From assembly GCA_020025205.1 (NCBI GenBank), contig JAHHSO010000008.1:6517-70516 (forward strand): a DNA stretch of 64,000 nt, read 5' to 3'. Within the stretch, counting starts at the first letter, position 1. Every line of letters begins with the position of its first letter. The translations under genes and the position numbers were made by a program. Source of the DNA: Christensenellaceae bacterium (GTDB lineage: Bacteria; Bacillota; Clostridia; Christensenellales; Aristaeellaceae). This document shows positions 50,973-60,242 of the stretch, in pieces. Below the pieces are notes generated by a model. The model searched no databases. It was not told the DNA's origin and was given only the letters and a program-made list of their open reading frames with translations.

Positions 50973-52898
50973 ATGAAGTCGATCATCACACTGATGTTAG
51001 CCGCTCTGATGCTGCTCACGGGCAGTGCGCTGGCCGATGAGCGTGCAGAAATGCTTTTGGCGGCGGCTGTCAATGAGCTGGGCTATACTGCTACAAAAGG
51101 CGGATACAGCAAATACGGCGAATGGGGTGGAAAGGCATACGGCGAGTGGTGCTCGGAGTTTGTCTCCTGGTGCGTAAACTTTGCGGATGAATATTACGGG
51201 GTCTCCATGTTGGATAATGATTATCCGCTTCAGACGAGCTGTGAAGGCGGCGCACAATGGTTTAAAGAACGCGGACGCTATGTCACCGTGAATGGTGGTT
51301 TGCGCGGCGAGGCCGAACAGTTTTATCTGTCCGATGGCGTCTGTGTTGCGGACAGGCCATATGTTCCGCAGCCTGGCGACCTTATCTATATTGAGTGGTA
51401 TAAGTACAATCGGCTGGATCATGTTGGAATCGTGGAGTTCGTGACGCAGGATGCGGACGGCACGTATTGGGTACATACCATTGAGGGAAATAACCATATT
51501 TTAGGGCCGACGCCCAGCGTTGTAGGCCGCTATGTGTACAGGCTGGATGATCCGTCTATTCGCGGCTATGGCATTTTGCAGGAGGGGCTGGTCAGCTCTG
51601 CTCTGGAAATGGGGTCGGCAGGTGCCGAGGTTGTCGCTTTTCAAAAAGCACTCAAAGATTTGGACTACTACGAGAGTGAACCCGGCGGCAAATTCGGCAA
51701 GGGAACGGTGGAGGCAACCAAAAGGTTTCAGGAGGCTCAAGGGCTTGAGGCGACCGGGGAGGCCGATTGGCAGACTCAGAAAGTCATGACGCAGCTGCTT
51801 CGGGACCGCCGGGAAAAGGCGCAGGCGGAAGCTCAGGCGCGTGCAGAACAAAAGGCGCAGGAGAAGCTGGAATCCGTGAAGGCTGCTCTTGCGTCAAACT
51901 GGTTTGGTGAGTTCGATCCATACGATGAAAAGGCAGCATGGGACAGGCTGACAGCAGATGTCACGGTGCTTGACGTAGATCAGAAGGAGAGAGTGTTCCT
52001 GTCCGATGGCCCGGATGGCAAGCGGAAGACCTACGACGCGCACCGTGGCTTTTTTTACGGGGAATCTGTGGCTGTCAAGGTGCTTGAAAAGCGGGACGGC
52101 TGGGCGAAAATCGAAGCTTACAACGACTATGATGAACTGGAACAGGGGTGGGTTAGAGAAGGACGCCTGAAGACGGTTCATCCTAATCAGGAGTATGGTA
52201 TCATTGTGGACAAGATGACCCAGCGTCTGTATATTTATAAAGAGGGTAAACTGCTCACAACGCTCCTTTGCTCCACAGGCATCACAACTGGTTCCAACGA
52301 AGAGTACAACGAAACGGCATCCGGTGAGTTTTTTCTGTGCAGCGCGACAGGAGGGTTCTGGTCGGGAAATCTTTATTGCGACCAGGCGATCCGCTTCAAC
52401 GGCGGCGACCTTCTGCACATGGTTCCGGCGGTTTACTACGGGGACAAGGTGGGCGTCAATGCAGATGGTACAGGCGATTTTTCCATCTGCGAACGGGCTT
52501 TAGGAAAACGGGCTTCCCACGGATGCGTTCGAGTTCAGCGCAAGGAAAACGAGGATGGCTACAACCATCAGTGGATCTGGAAGACCATGCGCGGCAAGAA
52601 AAATGTCAAGATCATCATTTGGGATGACGATGGACGCCGTTTGCCGGAAACCGAGAAATCCGCGGCCGTCTACTATAACCCTGAAGGCGGCAAGATGTAT
52701 CATGCGTTGGAACGCTGTCCGAGCGTTAGGAGCGCATATTTGCCGCTGACAGGCATCACTTATGCAGATTTGCTGCGCTATCCGTTTACGGAGCTGACCC
52801 CCTGCTCTGCCTGCTCTGCACCGGAGAGGCCGGAGGTAGTTTCTTCGTGGAACAGCTTGATTGACAAGGCCTATGAAGAACTTGGCATGACACCGTAA
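50973..52898 (+). CDS. Secreted CHAP / PG-binding / L,D-transpeptidase protein
   Basis: The 641-aa exported protein has a signal peptide (KSIITLMLAALMLLTGSALA). Its domains in order are CHAP (about 20-190, GEWCSEFVSWCVNF with the catalytic Cys and VGIVEF His region), a PG-binding domain (about 205-265, GAEVVAFQKALKDLDYYESE), a charged coiled coil (about 270-300), an SH3-like part (about 320-390), and YkuD L,D-transpeptidase (about 400-535). The YkuD catalytic HGC lies in ASHGCVRV. A C-terminal Cys-rich piece (CPSV, CSACS) follows. A hydrolase and a crosslinking enzyme in one chain suggest cell-wall remodelling. GGGAGG precedes the ATG. Confidence 0.87.
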   Translation: MKSIITLMLAALMLLTGSALADERAEMLLAAAVNELGYTATKGGYSKYGEWGGKAYGEWCSEFVSWCVNFADEYYGVSMLDNDYPLQTSCEGGAQWFKERGRYVTVNGGLRGEAEQFYLSDGVCVADRPYVPQPGDLIYIEWYKYNRLDHVGIVEFVTQDADGTYWVHTIEGNNHILGPTPSVVGRYVYRLDDPSIRGYGILQEGLVSSALEMGSAGAEVVAFQKALKDLDYYESEPGGKFGKGTVEATKRFQEAQGLEATGEADWQTQKVMTQLLRDRREKAQAEAQARAEQKAQEKLESVKAALASNWFGEFDPYDEKAAWDRLTADVTVLDVDQKERVFLSDGPDGKRKTYDAHRGFFYGESVAVKVLEKRDGWAKIEAYNDYDELEQGWVREGRLKTVHPNQEYGIIVDKMTQRLYIYKEGKLLTTLLCSTGITTGSNEEYNETASGEFFLCSATGGFWSGNLYCDQAIRFNGGDLLHMVPAVYYGDKVGVNADGTGDFSICERALGKRASHGCVRVQRKENEDGYNHQWIWKTMRGKKNVKIIIWDDDGRRLPETEKSAAVYYNPEGGKMYHALERCPSVRSAYLPLTGITYADLLRYPFTELTPCSACSAPERPEVVSSWNSLIDKAYEELGMTP

Positions 52899-52907
52899 GT
52901 GAATTCA

Positions 52908-52941
52908 ACACAGGAACAGCAAACAGGCTGTTCCTGTTTGC
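52908..52941 (+). terminator. Probable terminator after the transpeptidase gene
   Basis: CAGGAACAG (52911-52919) pairs with CTGTTCCTG (52928-52936), with a short TTTG tail. The T-run is weak. Confidence 0.6.
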
Positions 52942-53106
52942 TATCTGCAAAAAATGTATGGCGCCGGTTGATATGGCTTTCTGGTAAAAATGAACAAAAC
53001 ATGCTATATACGCACAGCAGGAAGGGATTTGATGCCTTTTTTGAGAAATATTTGAAGAAATGGCGCACATTTTTTATTTTTTCAGCGAACTTTGCTGCTT
53101 CAGGGC

Positions 53107-53135
53107 TTGTCAAAATGAATTGGTTGATGTACAAT
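53107..53135 (+). promoter_or_regulatory. Promoter of the potassium uptake genes
   Basis: TTGTCA (53107-53112) and TACAAT (53130-53135) are 17 bp apart. The leader is only about 75 nt, too short for a complete c-di-AMP riboswitch. Confidence 0.75.
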
Positions 53136-53214
53136 GACGCTGTTTGTTTCCAAAGGAATAGGCGCTTTTGTTGCGCAAAACGAGAGGGAAAGAGTATCCC
53201 GGTGGAGGAATTTC

Positions 53215-54570
53215 ATGAAAAGCAGTGCGAAGCGTAAAATGCCCATGAGCGCGCAGGGAATGATTGCGACGGGCTTCGGGTTGATTATTCTTGGCATTAC
53301 GATCCTGCTGATGCTGCCGATTTCGTCAAACAGCGGGAAGCCTACAGGTCTGCTGACCGCATTGTTTACGGCAACAAGTGCCGTATGTGTGACAGGTCTG
53401 GTGGTTGTGGATACAGCAACACACTGGTCGCTCTTTGGACGGTGCGTCATTCTTGTTGGCATCCAGATTGGTGGTCTGGGTGTCATGACAATTTTGGCAC
53501 TAATTTCCATGATGTTTGGCAAACGCATCGGTTTGCGCCAAAGGACGCTGCTGCAGGAAAGCGTGGCTTCTTTGCATATCGGCGGCATTGTTCGTTTGAT
53601 CAGGCGCGCTGTATTGGGCACGCTGATGATTGAAGGATTGGGCGCAGCGCTTTTGTGCATCCGGTTCGTGCCGATGCTTGGGCTTTGGCGAGGATTGGGG
53701 TACAGCGTGTTCCATTCGATTTCGGCATTCTGTAATGCGGGATTTGATCTGATGGGCACGGTCTCCGGACCGTACACCTCACTGGAATCTTTCGTGAGCG
53801 ACCCGATCATCAACCTGACCATTATGTCTCTGATCACGCTTGGCGGCTTGGGTTTCTTTGTTTGGGATGATTTGATGCAGAATCATTTTAAATGGTATAA
53901 GCTGCAGCTGCATTCCCGCGTGGTGCTGATTTTGAGCGGTGTTCTGATCTTTGTTCCGGCGGCTCTTCTTTTTGTCTTGGAAAAAGATGCGTCCATGGCG
54001 GGACTTGATACTGAAACACGCGTCTGGGCGAGTTTTTTCAGCTCTGTTACGCCGCGTACGGCAGGTTTTGACACTGTGCCGACCAGCGAACTGTCTCCGG
54101 GCGGCAGCCTTTTGACGATCCTTCTCATGCTCACGGGCGGCAACCCGGGATCGACGGCGGGCGGCGTCAAGACAACGACCATGCTTCTGGTGATGATGGT
54201 AGCTTCTGCTATTTTGTGCAAAGAGGACGAAGTCCATGTGATGGGACGCAGAATGGAAAATGAGCTGCTTCATCGTGCCTGCTCCATTGTGGTTGTCTAT
54301 GTGGCGCTTTCTCTGGCTTCTACGCTTATCATTTGCGGCTTGCAGCCTGAGTTTACGCTGCGAGATGTGCTTCTTGAGGTATTCTCTGCAATTGATACGG
54401 TTGGCATGTCCACGGGCATCACACGCCAGCTTTCAACGATTTCCAGAATCGTCATCATCATGCTCATGTATGCGGGTCGTTTGGGCAGCTTGACGTTTGC
54501 AATTCTTGTGGCGCGGCATGCGCCTCATGCGCCCATTCAGCACCCTGTTGACAAGTTGATTGTCGGCTAA
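53215..54570 (+). CDS. ktrB: TrkH/KtrB-family potassium uptake membrane protein
   Basis: This is the ion-conducting subunit of a K+ uptake system. The 451-aa protein has the repeated pore-loop pattern of the TrkH/KtrB fold: TATSAVCVTGLVV, FHSISAFCNAGFDLMG, SSVTPRTAGFDTVPT and FSAIDTVGMSTGIT, separated by transmembrane pairs. I start at ATG 53215 after GGAGGA; an earlier in-frame ATG overlaps the promoter. The regulatory KtrA gene follows 28 nt later. KtrAB-type uptake is commonly regulated by c-di-AMP in Bacillota. Confidence 0.95.
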   Translation: MKSSAKRKMPMSAQGMIATGFGLIILGITILLMLPISSNSGKPTGLLTALFTATSAVCVTGLVVVDTATHWSLFGRCVILVGIQIGGLGVMTILALISMMFGKRIGLRQRTLLQESVASLHIGGIVRLIRRAVLGTLMIEGLGAALLCIRFVPMLGLWRGLGYSVFHSISAFCNAGFDLMGTVSGPYTSLESFVSDPIINLTIMSLITLGGLGFFVWDDLMQNHFKWYKLQLHSRVVLILSGVLIFVPAALLFVLEKDASMAGLDTETRVWASFFSSVTPRTAGFDTVPTSELSPGGSLLTILLMLTGGNPGSTAGGVKTTTMLLVMMVASAILCKEDEVHVMGRRMENELLHRACSIVVVYVALSLASTLIICGLQPEFTLRDVLLEVFSAIDTVGMSTGITRQLSTISRIVIIMLMYAGRLGSLTFAILVARHAPHAPIQHPVDKLIVG

Positions 54571-54598
54571 TCTGCCGCATTTTGAAAGGAGAATTCTT

Positions 54599-55249
54599 AT
54601 GAAATCCATTCTTATCATTGGTATGGGCCGCTTTGGCCGCCATCTGTGTCAGAAATTTACGAGCCTGAACAATGAGGTCATGATTGTCGACAGGGATGAG
54701 GCGGCAGTGTCTGCTGTGGCAGCAGATGCTACCAGCGCACAAATTGCAGACTGTACCGATGAAAGCGTGCTGCGCGATCTGGGCGTACACAATTTTGATA
54801 TGTGTTTTGTCTGCATTGGCTCTGATTTTACCAGCGGCCTGCTGATTACATCCATGCTGAAGGATGTGGGCGCCAAGCGAGTGATTGCAAAGGCGAGCCG
54901 CGACATTCAGGCTAAACTATTGCTGCGCAACGGTGCAGATGAGGTGGTCTATCCCGAACGCGAGAGTGCAGAGCGTTTGGCAACGCGCATGAGCGCGCAT
55001 AATGTATTCGATTATATTGAGCTGACACCGGAATACTCGATTTATGAAATTCCGCCTCTTCCGGGCTGGGTGAACCACAGCGTGAAAGAAGTTGAGGTTC
55101 GCAACCGTTACCACATCAACATCCTTGCAATTAAGGAGAACGGCAAGCTGAATCCGATGCCGGGCGGCGATTATGTTTTCACCGGCGAAGAACATCTGCT
55201 GGCCATGGCCAGCCGGGAGGATGCCCGCAAGCTTCTGCGCAAGATGTAA
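54599..55249 (+). CDS. ktrA: KtrA/TrkA potassium uptake regulatory subunit
   Basis: KtrA is the cytoplasmic nucleotide-gated ring of KtrB. The 216-aa protein has an RCK_N Rossmann domain (about 1-130) with IIGMGRFGRHLCQKF and IVDRDE binding ATP/ADP or NAD, and an RCK_C domain (about 140-216) with YSIYEIPPLPGWVN. The start after AAAGGAGAATTCTT is well supported. Probable operon with ktrB, ended by a terminator at 55265-55303. Confidence 0.95.
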   Translation: MKSILIIGMGRFGRHLCQKFTSLNNEVMIVDRDEAAVSAVAADATSAQIADCTDESVLRDLGVHNFDMCFVCIGSDFTSGLLITSMLKDVGAKRVIAKASRDIQAKLLLRNGADEVVYPERESAERLATRMSAHNVFDYIELTPEYSIYEIPPLPGWVNHSVKEVEVRNRYHINILAIKENGKLNPMPGGDYVFTGEEHLLAMASREDARKLLRKM

Positions 55250-55264
55250 TACCATCATATAAAA

Positions 55265-55303
55265 AAACAGCGCTGCTTTGTTTTTGAAGCGGCGCTGTTT
55301 TCG
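55265..55303. terminator. Bidirectional terminator between ktrA and the ABC exporter
   Basis: AAACAGCGC (55265-55273) pairs with GCGCTGTTT (55292-55300), extended by GCTT/AAGC, with a T-rich end on the plus side and T-runs (A-run on plus) on the other strand. It serves both convergent units. Confidence 0.88.
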
Positions 55304-55322
55304 TTTAGAAGAATAAAGTTGT

Positions 55323-57065
55323 TTACTGAACAAACTGGCTCTTGTAGAGGGCAGCGTAGAAACCGCCTTTTTTCAGCAGTTCATCGTGTTTTCCCTGCTC
55401 AATAACTTTACCATCGCGCATGACGAGGATGATGTCGGCTGACTGAATGGTGGAAAGCCTGTGGGCGACAATGAAGCTTGTGCGCCCCTGCATCATATGC
55501 GCAAAGGCTTCTTGAATTTTAAGTTCGGTACGCGTGTCGATGGAAGAAGTGGCTTCGTCCAGAATGAGCATCGGGGGGAGACAGAGCATCACGCGGGCAA
55601 TGCATAAAAGCTGCTTTTGTCCCTGAGAAAGCTGACCGCCGTTTTCCCCGATGACCGTGTTGTATCCATCGGGCAGACGCGTAATGAAGCTGTGCGCATG
55701 GCTTGCTTTGGCGGCAGCAACGATTTCTTCAAAGGAAGCATCCGGCTTGCCCATGGCGATGTTTTCGCGGATGGTACCGCTTTTGAGCCAGGTGTCTTGC
55801 AGCACCATGCCGATGTTTTGGCGCAGGTTGGTGCGGGACATGCTTTGTGTACAGATTCCGTCTATACAAATCTCACCTGAATGAACGTCGTAGAAGCGCA
55901 TGAGCAAATTGATAAGCGTCGTTTTTCCGCAGCCTGTCGGGCCAACGATGGCTACGCGTGCGCCGGATGGAACGTGCAGCGTGAAATCTTCAATGAGCCT
56001 GCGATCCGGTGTGTACGAAAAGGAAACGAACCGAAAGTCTGTTTCTCCGCGGAGGCTGGTCAGTTCAGCTGCGTCAACAGGATCGGGCAGCTGTTCAGGC
56101 TCATCAATCAGTTCAAAAACACGTCCGGCGCAGGCCAGCGCATTTTGCAGTTCTGTAACAACGCCGGAAATTTCGTTGAAAGGCTTGGCATACTGATTGG
56201 CGTAGGCCAGAAAACTGGACAGTCCGCCGATGGACAGCCGACCGGAGACGACAGCCAGGGCACCCGTCAGACCGACACCTGCATATACCAGAGAATTGAC
56301 GAAGCGTGTACAGGGATTGGTGAGGGAGGAAAAGAAGGTCGCTTTGAGTGAGCAGGAACGGAGGCGTTCGTTGACCTCATCAAAGGCAGCGAGGGTTTCT
56401 TCCTCGTGGCCGAAGGCTTGAATGAGTTTTTGTTCACCGATGGCTTCATTAATCAATGCGGTCTGCTCGCCGAGTGTTGCGGATTGCAAGCGAAACATGG
56501 CATATGTGCGCCGGGCGATAAAGCGCGCGACAAGCAGTGAGAGCGGCGTAATGAGAACGACGACCAGCGTGATGGAAGGGCTGAGGGTGATCATGAAGCC
56601 CAGCGTGCCCAGAATGGTGGCAATGCCGGAAAACAACTGCGTGAAGCCCATCAAAAGACCGTCTGCGAAGGTATCCACGTCAGAAATCATTCGGCTGACT
56701 GTGTCACCAGAAGGGTGGGCATCCAGATAGGCAAGCGGGAGATGCTGTATGTGAGAGAAGGCATCACTTCGAATATCGCGTACAGTGTCGTAGACAATGC
56801 GGTTATGAAGCGTATTCATGATCCACTGTGCGGCGGAGGTAAGGCCAATACACACGGCAATGGTCAAGAGGATGGGCAGAAGAGCATCGAAGTTGACGCG
56901 CCCGGGCCCCACAATGCAATCGACAGCATGACCTGTGAGAATCGGCACGTACAGTGTCAGAACGACGCAAAAGAGAGCGAGAAAAACAGAGAGCACCACG
57001 CGCGGAAGATACGGACGGATATAGCGCATGACGCGGCGCAGAATGGAGCGCTGAACATTATCCAT
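55323..57065 (-). CDS. ABC exporter subunit, consensus-site half
   Basis: The 580-aa protein fuses a type I exporter transmembrane domain (six helices, about 15-320) to an ATPase domain (about 340-580). Walker A is VAIVGPTGCGKTTLINLL, the signature is LSQGQ rather than LSGGQ, and Walker B is MLILDEATSSID with the catalytic Glu. The modified signature is typical of one chain of heterodimeric exporters. It starts at ATG 57065 after GAAAGGAGG and overlaps the partner gene by 8 nt. The substrate cannot be inferred; a lipid or drug exporter is likely. Confidence 0.92.
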   Translation of the reverse strand: MDNVQRSILRRVMRYIRPYLPRVVLSVFLALFCVVLTLYVPILTGHAVDCIVGPGRVNFDALLPILLTIAVCIGLTSAAQWIMNTLHNRIVYDTVRDIRSDAFSHIQHLPLAYLDAHPSGDTVSRMISDVDTFADGLLMGFTQLFSGIATILGTLGFMITLSPSITLVVVLITPLSLLVARFIARRTYAMFRLQSATLGEQTALINEAIGEQKLIQAFGHEEETLAAFDEVNERLRSCSLKATFFSSLTNPCTRFVNSLVYAGVGLTGALAVVSGRLSIGGLSSFLAYANQYAKPFNEISGVVTELQNALACAGRVFELIDEPEQLPDPVDAAELTSLRGETDFRFVSFSYTPDRRLIEDFTLHVPSGARVAIVGPTGCGKTTLINLLMRFYDVHSGEICIDGICTQSMSRTNLRQNIGMVLQDTWLKSGTIRENIAMGKPDASFEEIVAAAKASHAHSFITRLPDGYNTVIGENGGQLSQGQKQLLCIARVMLCLPPMLILDEATSSIDTRTELKIQEAFAHMMQGRTSFIVAHRLSTIQSADIILVMRDGKVIEQGKHDELLKKGGFYAALYKSQFVQ

Positions 57066-58782
57066 GCAGATCCTCCTTTCCGAATTGAGAATGATAGATT
57101 TCCTGATAGACGGTGCAGGATTGGAGCAGTTCATCGTGCGTACCTATACCCGCCACATGGCCGTCATCCAGAACGAGGATCAGATCGGAAAAGCGGACGG
57201 ATGCTGCACGCTGCGAGACAATGAACGTTGTGGGACGATTGTCCATGAGGCGGATGGCACGGCGCAGGCTGGCATCTGTCGCATAATCCAGGGCGGAAGC
57301 GCTGTCGTCCAGAATGAGAATTTCGGGTTTGCGCACGAGCGCCCGGGCGATGGTCAGCCGCTGCCGCTGTCCGCCTGAAAAATTGCGTCCGCCCTGTTCG
57401 ACTGGCTCGTCCAGTCCGAGAGGCTTGGATTTGATGATGTCAAGTGCCTGGGCTTTTTGGAGTGCATCCAGAAGATCGCTTTCTGAAGCGCCCGCGTTGC
57501 CCCAGAGCAGATTACTGCGAATGGTTCCGGCAAAGAGAACAGCTTTTTGAGGCACGACAGCGATACGACGGCGCAGTTCAGCCTTGCGAATGTCGCGCAC
57601 ATCCATGCCATCGACCAGAATCCGGCCGGACGAGACATCATAAAAACGGGGGATAAGATTGACAAGCGTACTTTTGCCGCTTCCTGTGCCGCCGATGATG
57701 CCGATGGTCTGCCCGGAATGGGCGTAAAAGGAGACGTGGTTCAGGGACGCTGCGCCCGCATCGCGATAGCCCATGGAGACATCCTCAAAAATGACGCTGC
57801 CATCCGAAGCGTCTGGAACGGAGGAGCCTTCGCGCATGGAAGGCTGAACAGAAAGAACGCCCGCGATTCGGTCGCCGCAGGCGGCAGCCTTTGTGAGCAG
57901 AATGATAAGATTTGCCATCTTAATCAGCTCCACGAGAATTTGCCCCATGTAGTTAACCAGTGCAACGACTTCACCCTGGCTGAGACTGCCGGCATCGACA
58001 CGCAGAGCGCCGCAATAGATGAGCAGAATGACGGATACATTGATGACCGCATAAGTAACGGGATTCATGGCGGCTGTGATGCGTCCAGCAGCCAGCTGCA
58101 TTTTGGTGAGCAGCTGATTACGGCGTTCAAAGTGCTTGATTTCCTCTTCTTCTTTGCAGAAGGCACGCAGAACACGCACACCGGAGAGGTTTTCGCGGGT
58201 GGAGGCGGTGACGGAGTCCAATTGCCCCTGAACGCGCTTGTGCATGGGGAGCGTGATGAAGAGGATGGAAAAGACAATGGCACATAACACAGCAATGACG
58301 CCCACGAAGATCAGCGCGCAGCGGGTGTCAATGGTGAAGGCCATGACCATGGAACCAAAGACAACAAACGGTGAGCGCAGAAGAAGACGGAGCCCCATGT
58401 TCACGCCGGACTGTACCTTGTTGATGTCGCTGTTCATTCGCGTGATGAGCGTGGAGAGTCCCTGAGCATCCAGATCCTGATAGCTGAAAGTCTGAATATG
58501 TGCCATCAGGACGTGGCGAAGTTTGGCAGAAAAGCCAATGGCGGCACGCGCGGCGAAATACTGCGCCGTCACAGAACTTGCAAGACCCACGCCGCCTAAA
58601 AGCATCAGGCAGAGGCACATGCGCACAATGTAACCGATATGTCGGGATGGAATGCCGTTATCGATAATTGCCGCCATAATAAGGGGAACGATTAGCTCAA
58701 AGGAAGCTTCCAGCAGCTTGAAAAGCGGCCCAAGAATACATTCCAGCCGGAAACTTCGCAGATAGACGGACAGTTTTTTCAC
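57058..58782 (-). CDS. ABC exporter subunit, degenerate-site half
   Basis: The 574-aa partner has the same exporter fold. Its Walker A is IGIIGGTGSGKSTLVNL, its signature NFSGGQRQRL is intact, and its Walker B is ILILDDSASALD, where Asp replaces the catalytic Glu. Together with the modified signature in the other chain this gives one active and one degenerate ATP site, as in BmrCD and TM287/288 heterodimers. The GTG start (58782) follows AAAAAGGAG; an ATG further upstream has no ribosome site. Confidence 0.92.
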   Translation of the reverse strand: MKKLSVYLRSFRLECILGPLFKLLEASFELIVPLIMAAIIDNGIPSRHIGYIVRMCLCLMLLGGVGLASSVTAQYFAARAAIGFSAKLRHVLMAHIQTFSYQDLDAQGLSTLITRMNSDINKVQSGVNMGLRLLLRSPFVVFGSMVMAFTIDTRCALIFVGVIAVLCAIVFSILFITLPMHKRVQGQLDSVTASTRENLSGVRVLRAFCKEEEEIKHFERRNQLLTKMQLAAGRITAAMNPVTYAVINVSVILLIYCGALRVDAGSLSQGEVVALVNYMGQILVELIKMANLIILLTKAAACGDRIAGVLSVQPSMREGSSVPDASDGSVIFEDVSMGYRDAGAASLNHVSFYAHSGQTIGIIGGTGSGKSTLVNLIPRFYDVSSGRILVDGMDVRDIRKAELRRRIAVVPQKAVLFAGTIRSNLLWGNAGASESDLLDALQKAQALDIIKSKPLGLDEPVEQGGRNFSGGQRQRLTIARALVRKPEILILDDSASALDYATDASLRRAIRLMDNRPTTFIVSQRAASVRFSDLILVLDDGHVAGIGTHDELLQSCTVYQEIYHSQFGKEDLHG

Positions 58783-59054
58783 GGTTCTGCTCCTTTTTGT
58801 TCCTGCTTTATGGGCAGATAATGTCATATAGTGTCATTATATCGTGCTCAAGCGCCTTTGACAAGAGCGCACAGAAAAGACAGATATGATGCTGAAAACA
58901 AAAGGAAAAGAAAGAAACAGAAGAAAAAAAGCACGTGCCTTTCTTTGATTGTAAGATAAAAAACAAACAAAAAGAAATTAAAAAAATAGGCAGGAATTTC
59001 AAATCATGAAGAGAATTTTTACAGTTGCAGAAAATAAATGGAGGAGCATTTACA

Positions 59055-59903
59055 ATGGCATATGCATATGACATTCCTTTTCATGTGGATCTGACCGATC
59101 GCGTGGCGCTGGTGACCGGCGGCAACGGCGGTATCGGCGGCATGTTCTGCCGCGCACTGGCTGCATGCGGTGCGACGGTGATCGTTCTGGGCCGGAATCT
59201 GGAACGCTGCAAGCTGGTCGCAGATGAGATCAATCAGGGCGGCGGCAAGGCTGATGCGATTTCTGGAGATGTGACCAATGAAGAGGCCATGCTGCGCGTG
59301 AAGGAAGAAGTTGCTGCGAAGTATGGCAAGATCAACATTCTGATCAATGCGGCTGGCGGCGCGGTGAAGAGTGCGATGATTCCTCAGGATCAGATGGCAG
59401 ATGAGGGCGAGAAGACCTTCTTTGACATCTCTGCAGATGCTGTTCAGACGGAGTTCGACCTGAATATGCGCGGAACCTGGTTGCCCAGCAAGATCCTGAC
59501 TCCGCTGATGCTTGGCCAGGATGGTGCGTGTGTGCTGAACGTGTCTTCTATGAGCGCCTTTGGCCCGCTCACCCGAATCCCGGGCTATTCCGGCGCGAAG
59601 GCGGGTGTTTCCAACTTCACCCAGTGGCTGGCAACATATCTGGCGCGTTCCGGCGTTCGCGTGAACGCAATTGCGCCGGGCTTCTTCCTGACGGAACAGA
59701 ACCATGCGCTTCAGTTTAATCCGGATGGCACGCCGTCTGCTCGTCAGCAGAAGATCATTGCGGGCACTCCGATGCGCCGCTATGGGGATCTCAAGGAGCT
59801 GATTGGTGCGATGCTCTTCCTTGTAGATGAGCGCGCTGCGGGCTTTGTGACGGGTGTTGTGCTGCCTGTTGACGGCGGTTTCAGCGCATACTCTGGCGTG
59901 TAA
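59055..59903 (+). CDS. SDR-family dehydrogenase, fructuronate/mannonate oxidoreductase type
   Basis: The 282-aa protein has the cofactor motif TGGNGGIGG, the NAAGG active-site strand, the Ser/Tyr/Lys set in NVSSMS and YSGAKAG, and APGFFLT after it. Length and the FNPDGTPSARQQKIIAGTPM loop resemble D-mannonate/fructuronate oxidoreductases of sugar-acid pathways, but related SDRs are so similar that the substrate is inference. AATGGAGGAGCATTTACA places the start at 59055. It is monocistronic and ends at a terminator. Confidence 0.88.
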   Translation: MAYAYDIPFHVDLTDRVALVTGGNGGIGGMFCRALAACGATVIVLGRNLERCKLVADEINQGGGKADAISGDVTNEEAMLRVKEEVAAKYGKINILINAAGGAVKSAMIPQDQMADEGEKTFFDISADAVQTEFDLNMRGTWLPSKILTPLMLGQDGACVLNVSSMSAFGPLTRIPGYSGAKAGVSNFTQWLATYLARSGVRVNAIAPGFFLTEQNHALQFNPDGTPSARQQKIIAGTPMRRYGDLKELIGAMLFLVDERAAGFVTGVVLPVDGGFSAYSGV

Positions 59904-60242
59904 TTTTTCTTATAAGCTTGAACGCGGGCAGCGACTGCCTGCGTTTTTTTCTTATCTTTAAAAAGCAAGAAAAAGCAGAATGAGTATAATAAGCGCGCAG
60001 GATAGAAAGGCATTTCAGAGGAATAAAACAAGTTCTTTTGAAATACAACGAATATAACCCTAAAATGAAAGGACGAAAACATGATGTAAACAAGTTGGAA
60101 CTTTACAGTTTTTTAGAATCAAGATATAATAATGATATGCTTCATCTGATTGAAAAGACAAAAGAATCGAAGCGCGCGATGAAATGAGAAACGGCTCGAT
60201 GTTGAATGGTTGATTTTCAATTTGATTCAGGGGGAAATGTAT
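59904..60242. other. Gap with a terminator and the DUF4097 gene promoter
   Basis: The intrinsic terminator of the SDR gene is at 59921-59952: AACGC-G-GGCAG pairs with CTGCC-T-GCGTT, followed by seven T. A promoter, TTTACA (60102-60107) and TATAAT (60125-60130) with a 17-bp spacer, precedes the next gene by about 110 nt. No other gene is evident. Confidence 0.8.

Noticed and set aside
53136..53214. c-di-AMP riboswitch in the ktrB leader
   Set aside because: Potassium genes often have one, but this leader is only about 75 nt and shows none of the expected conserved core.
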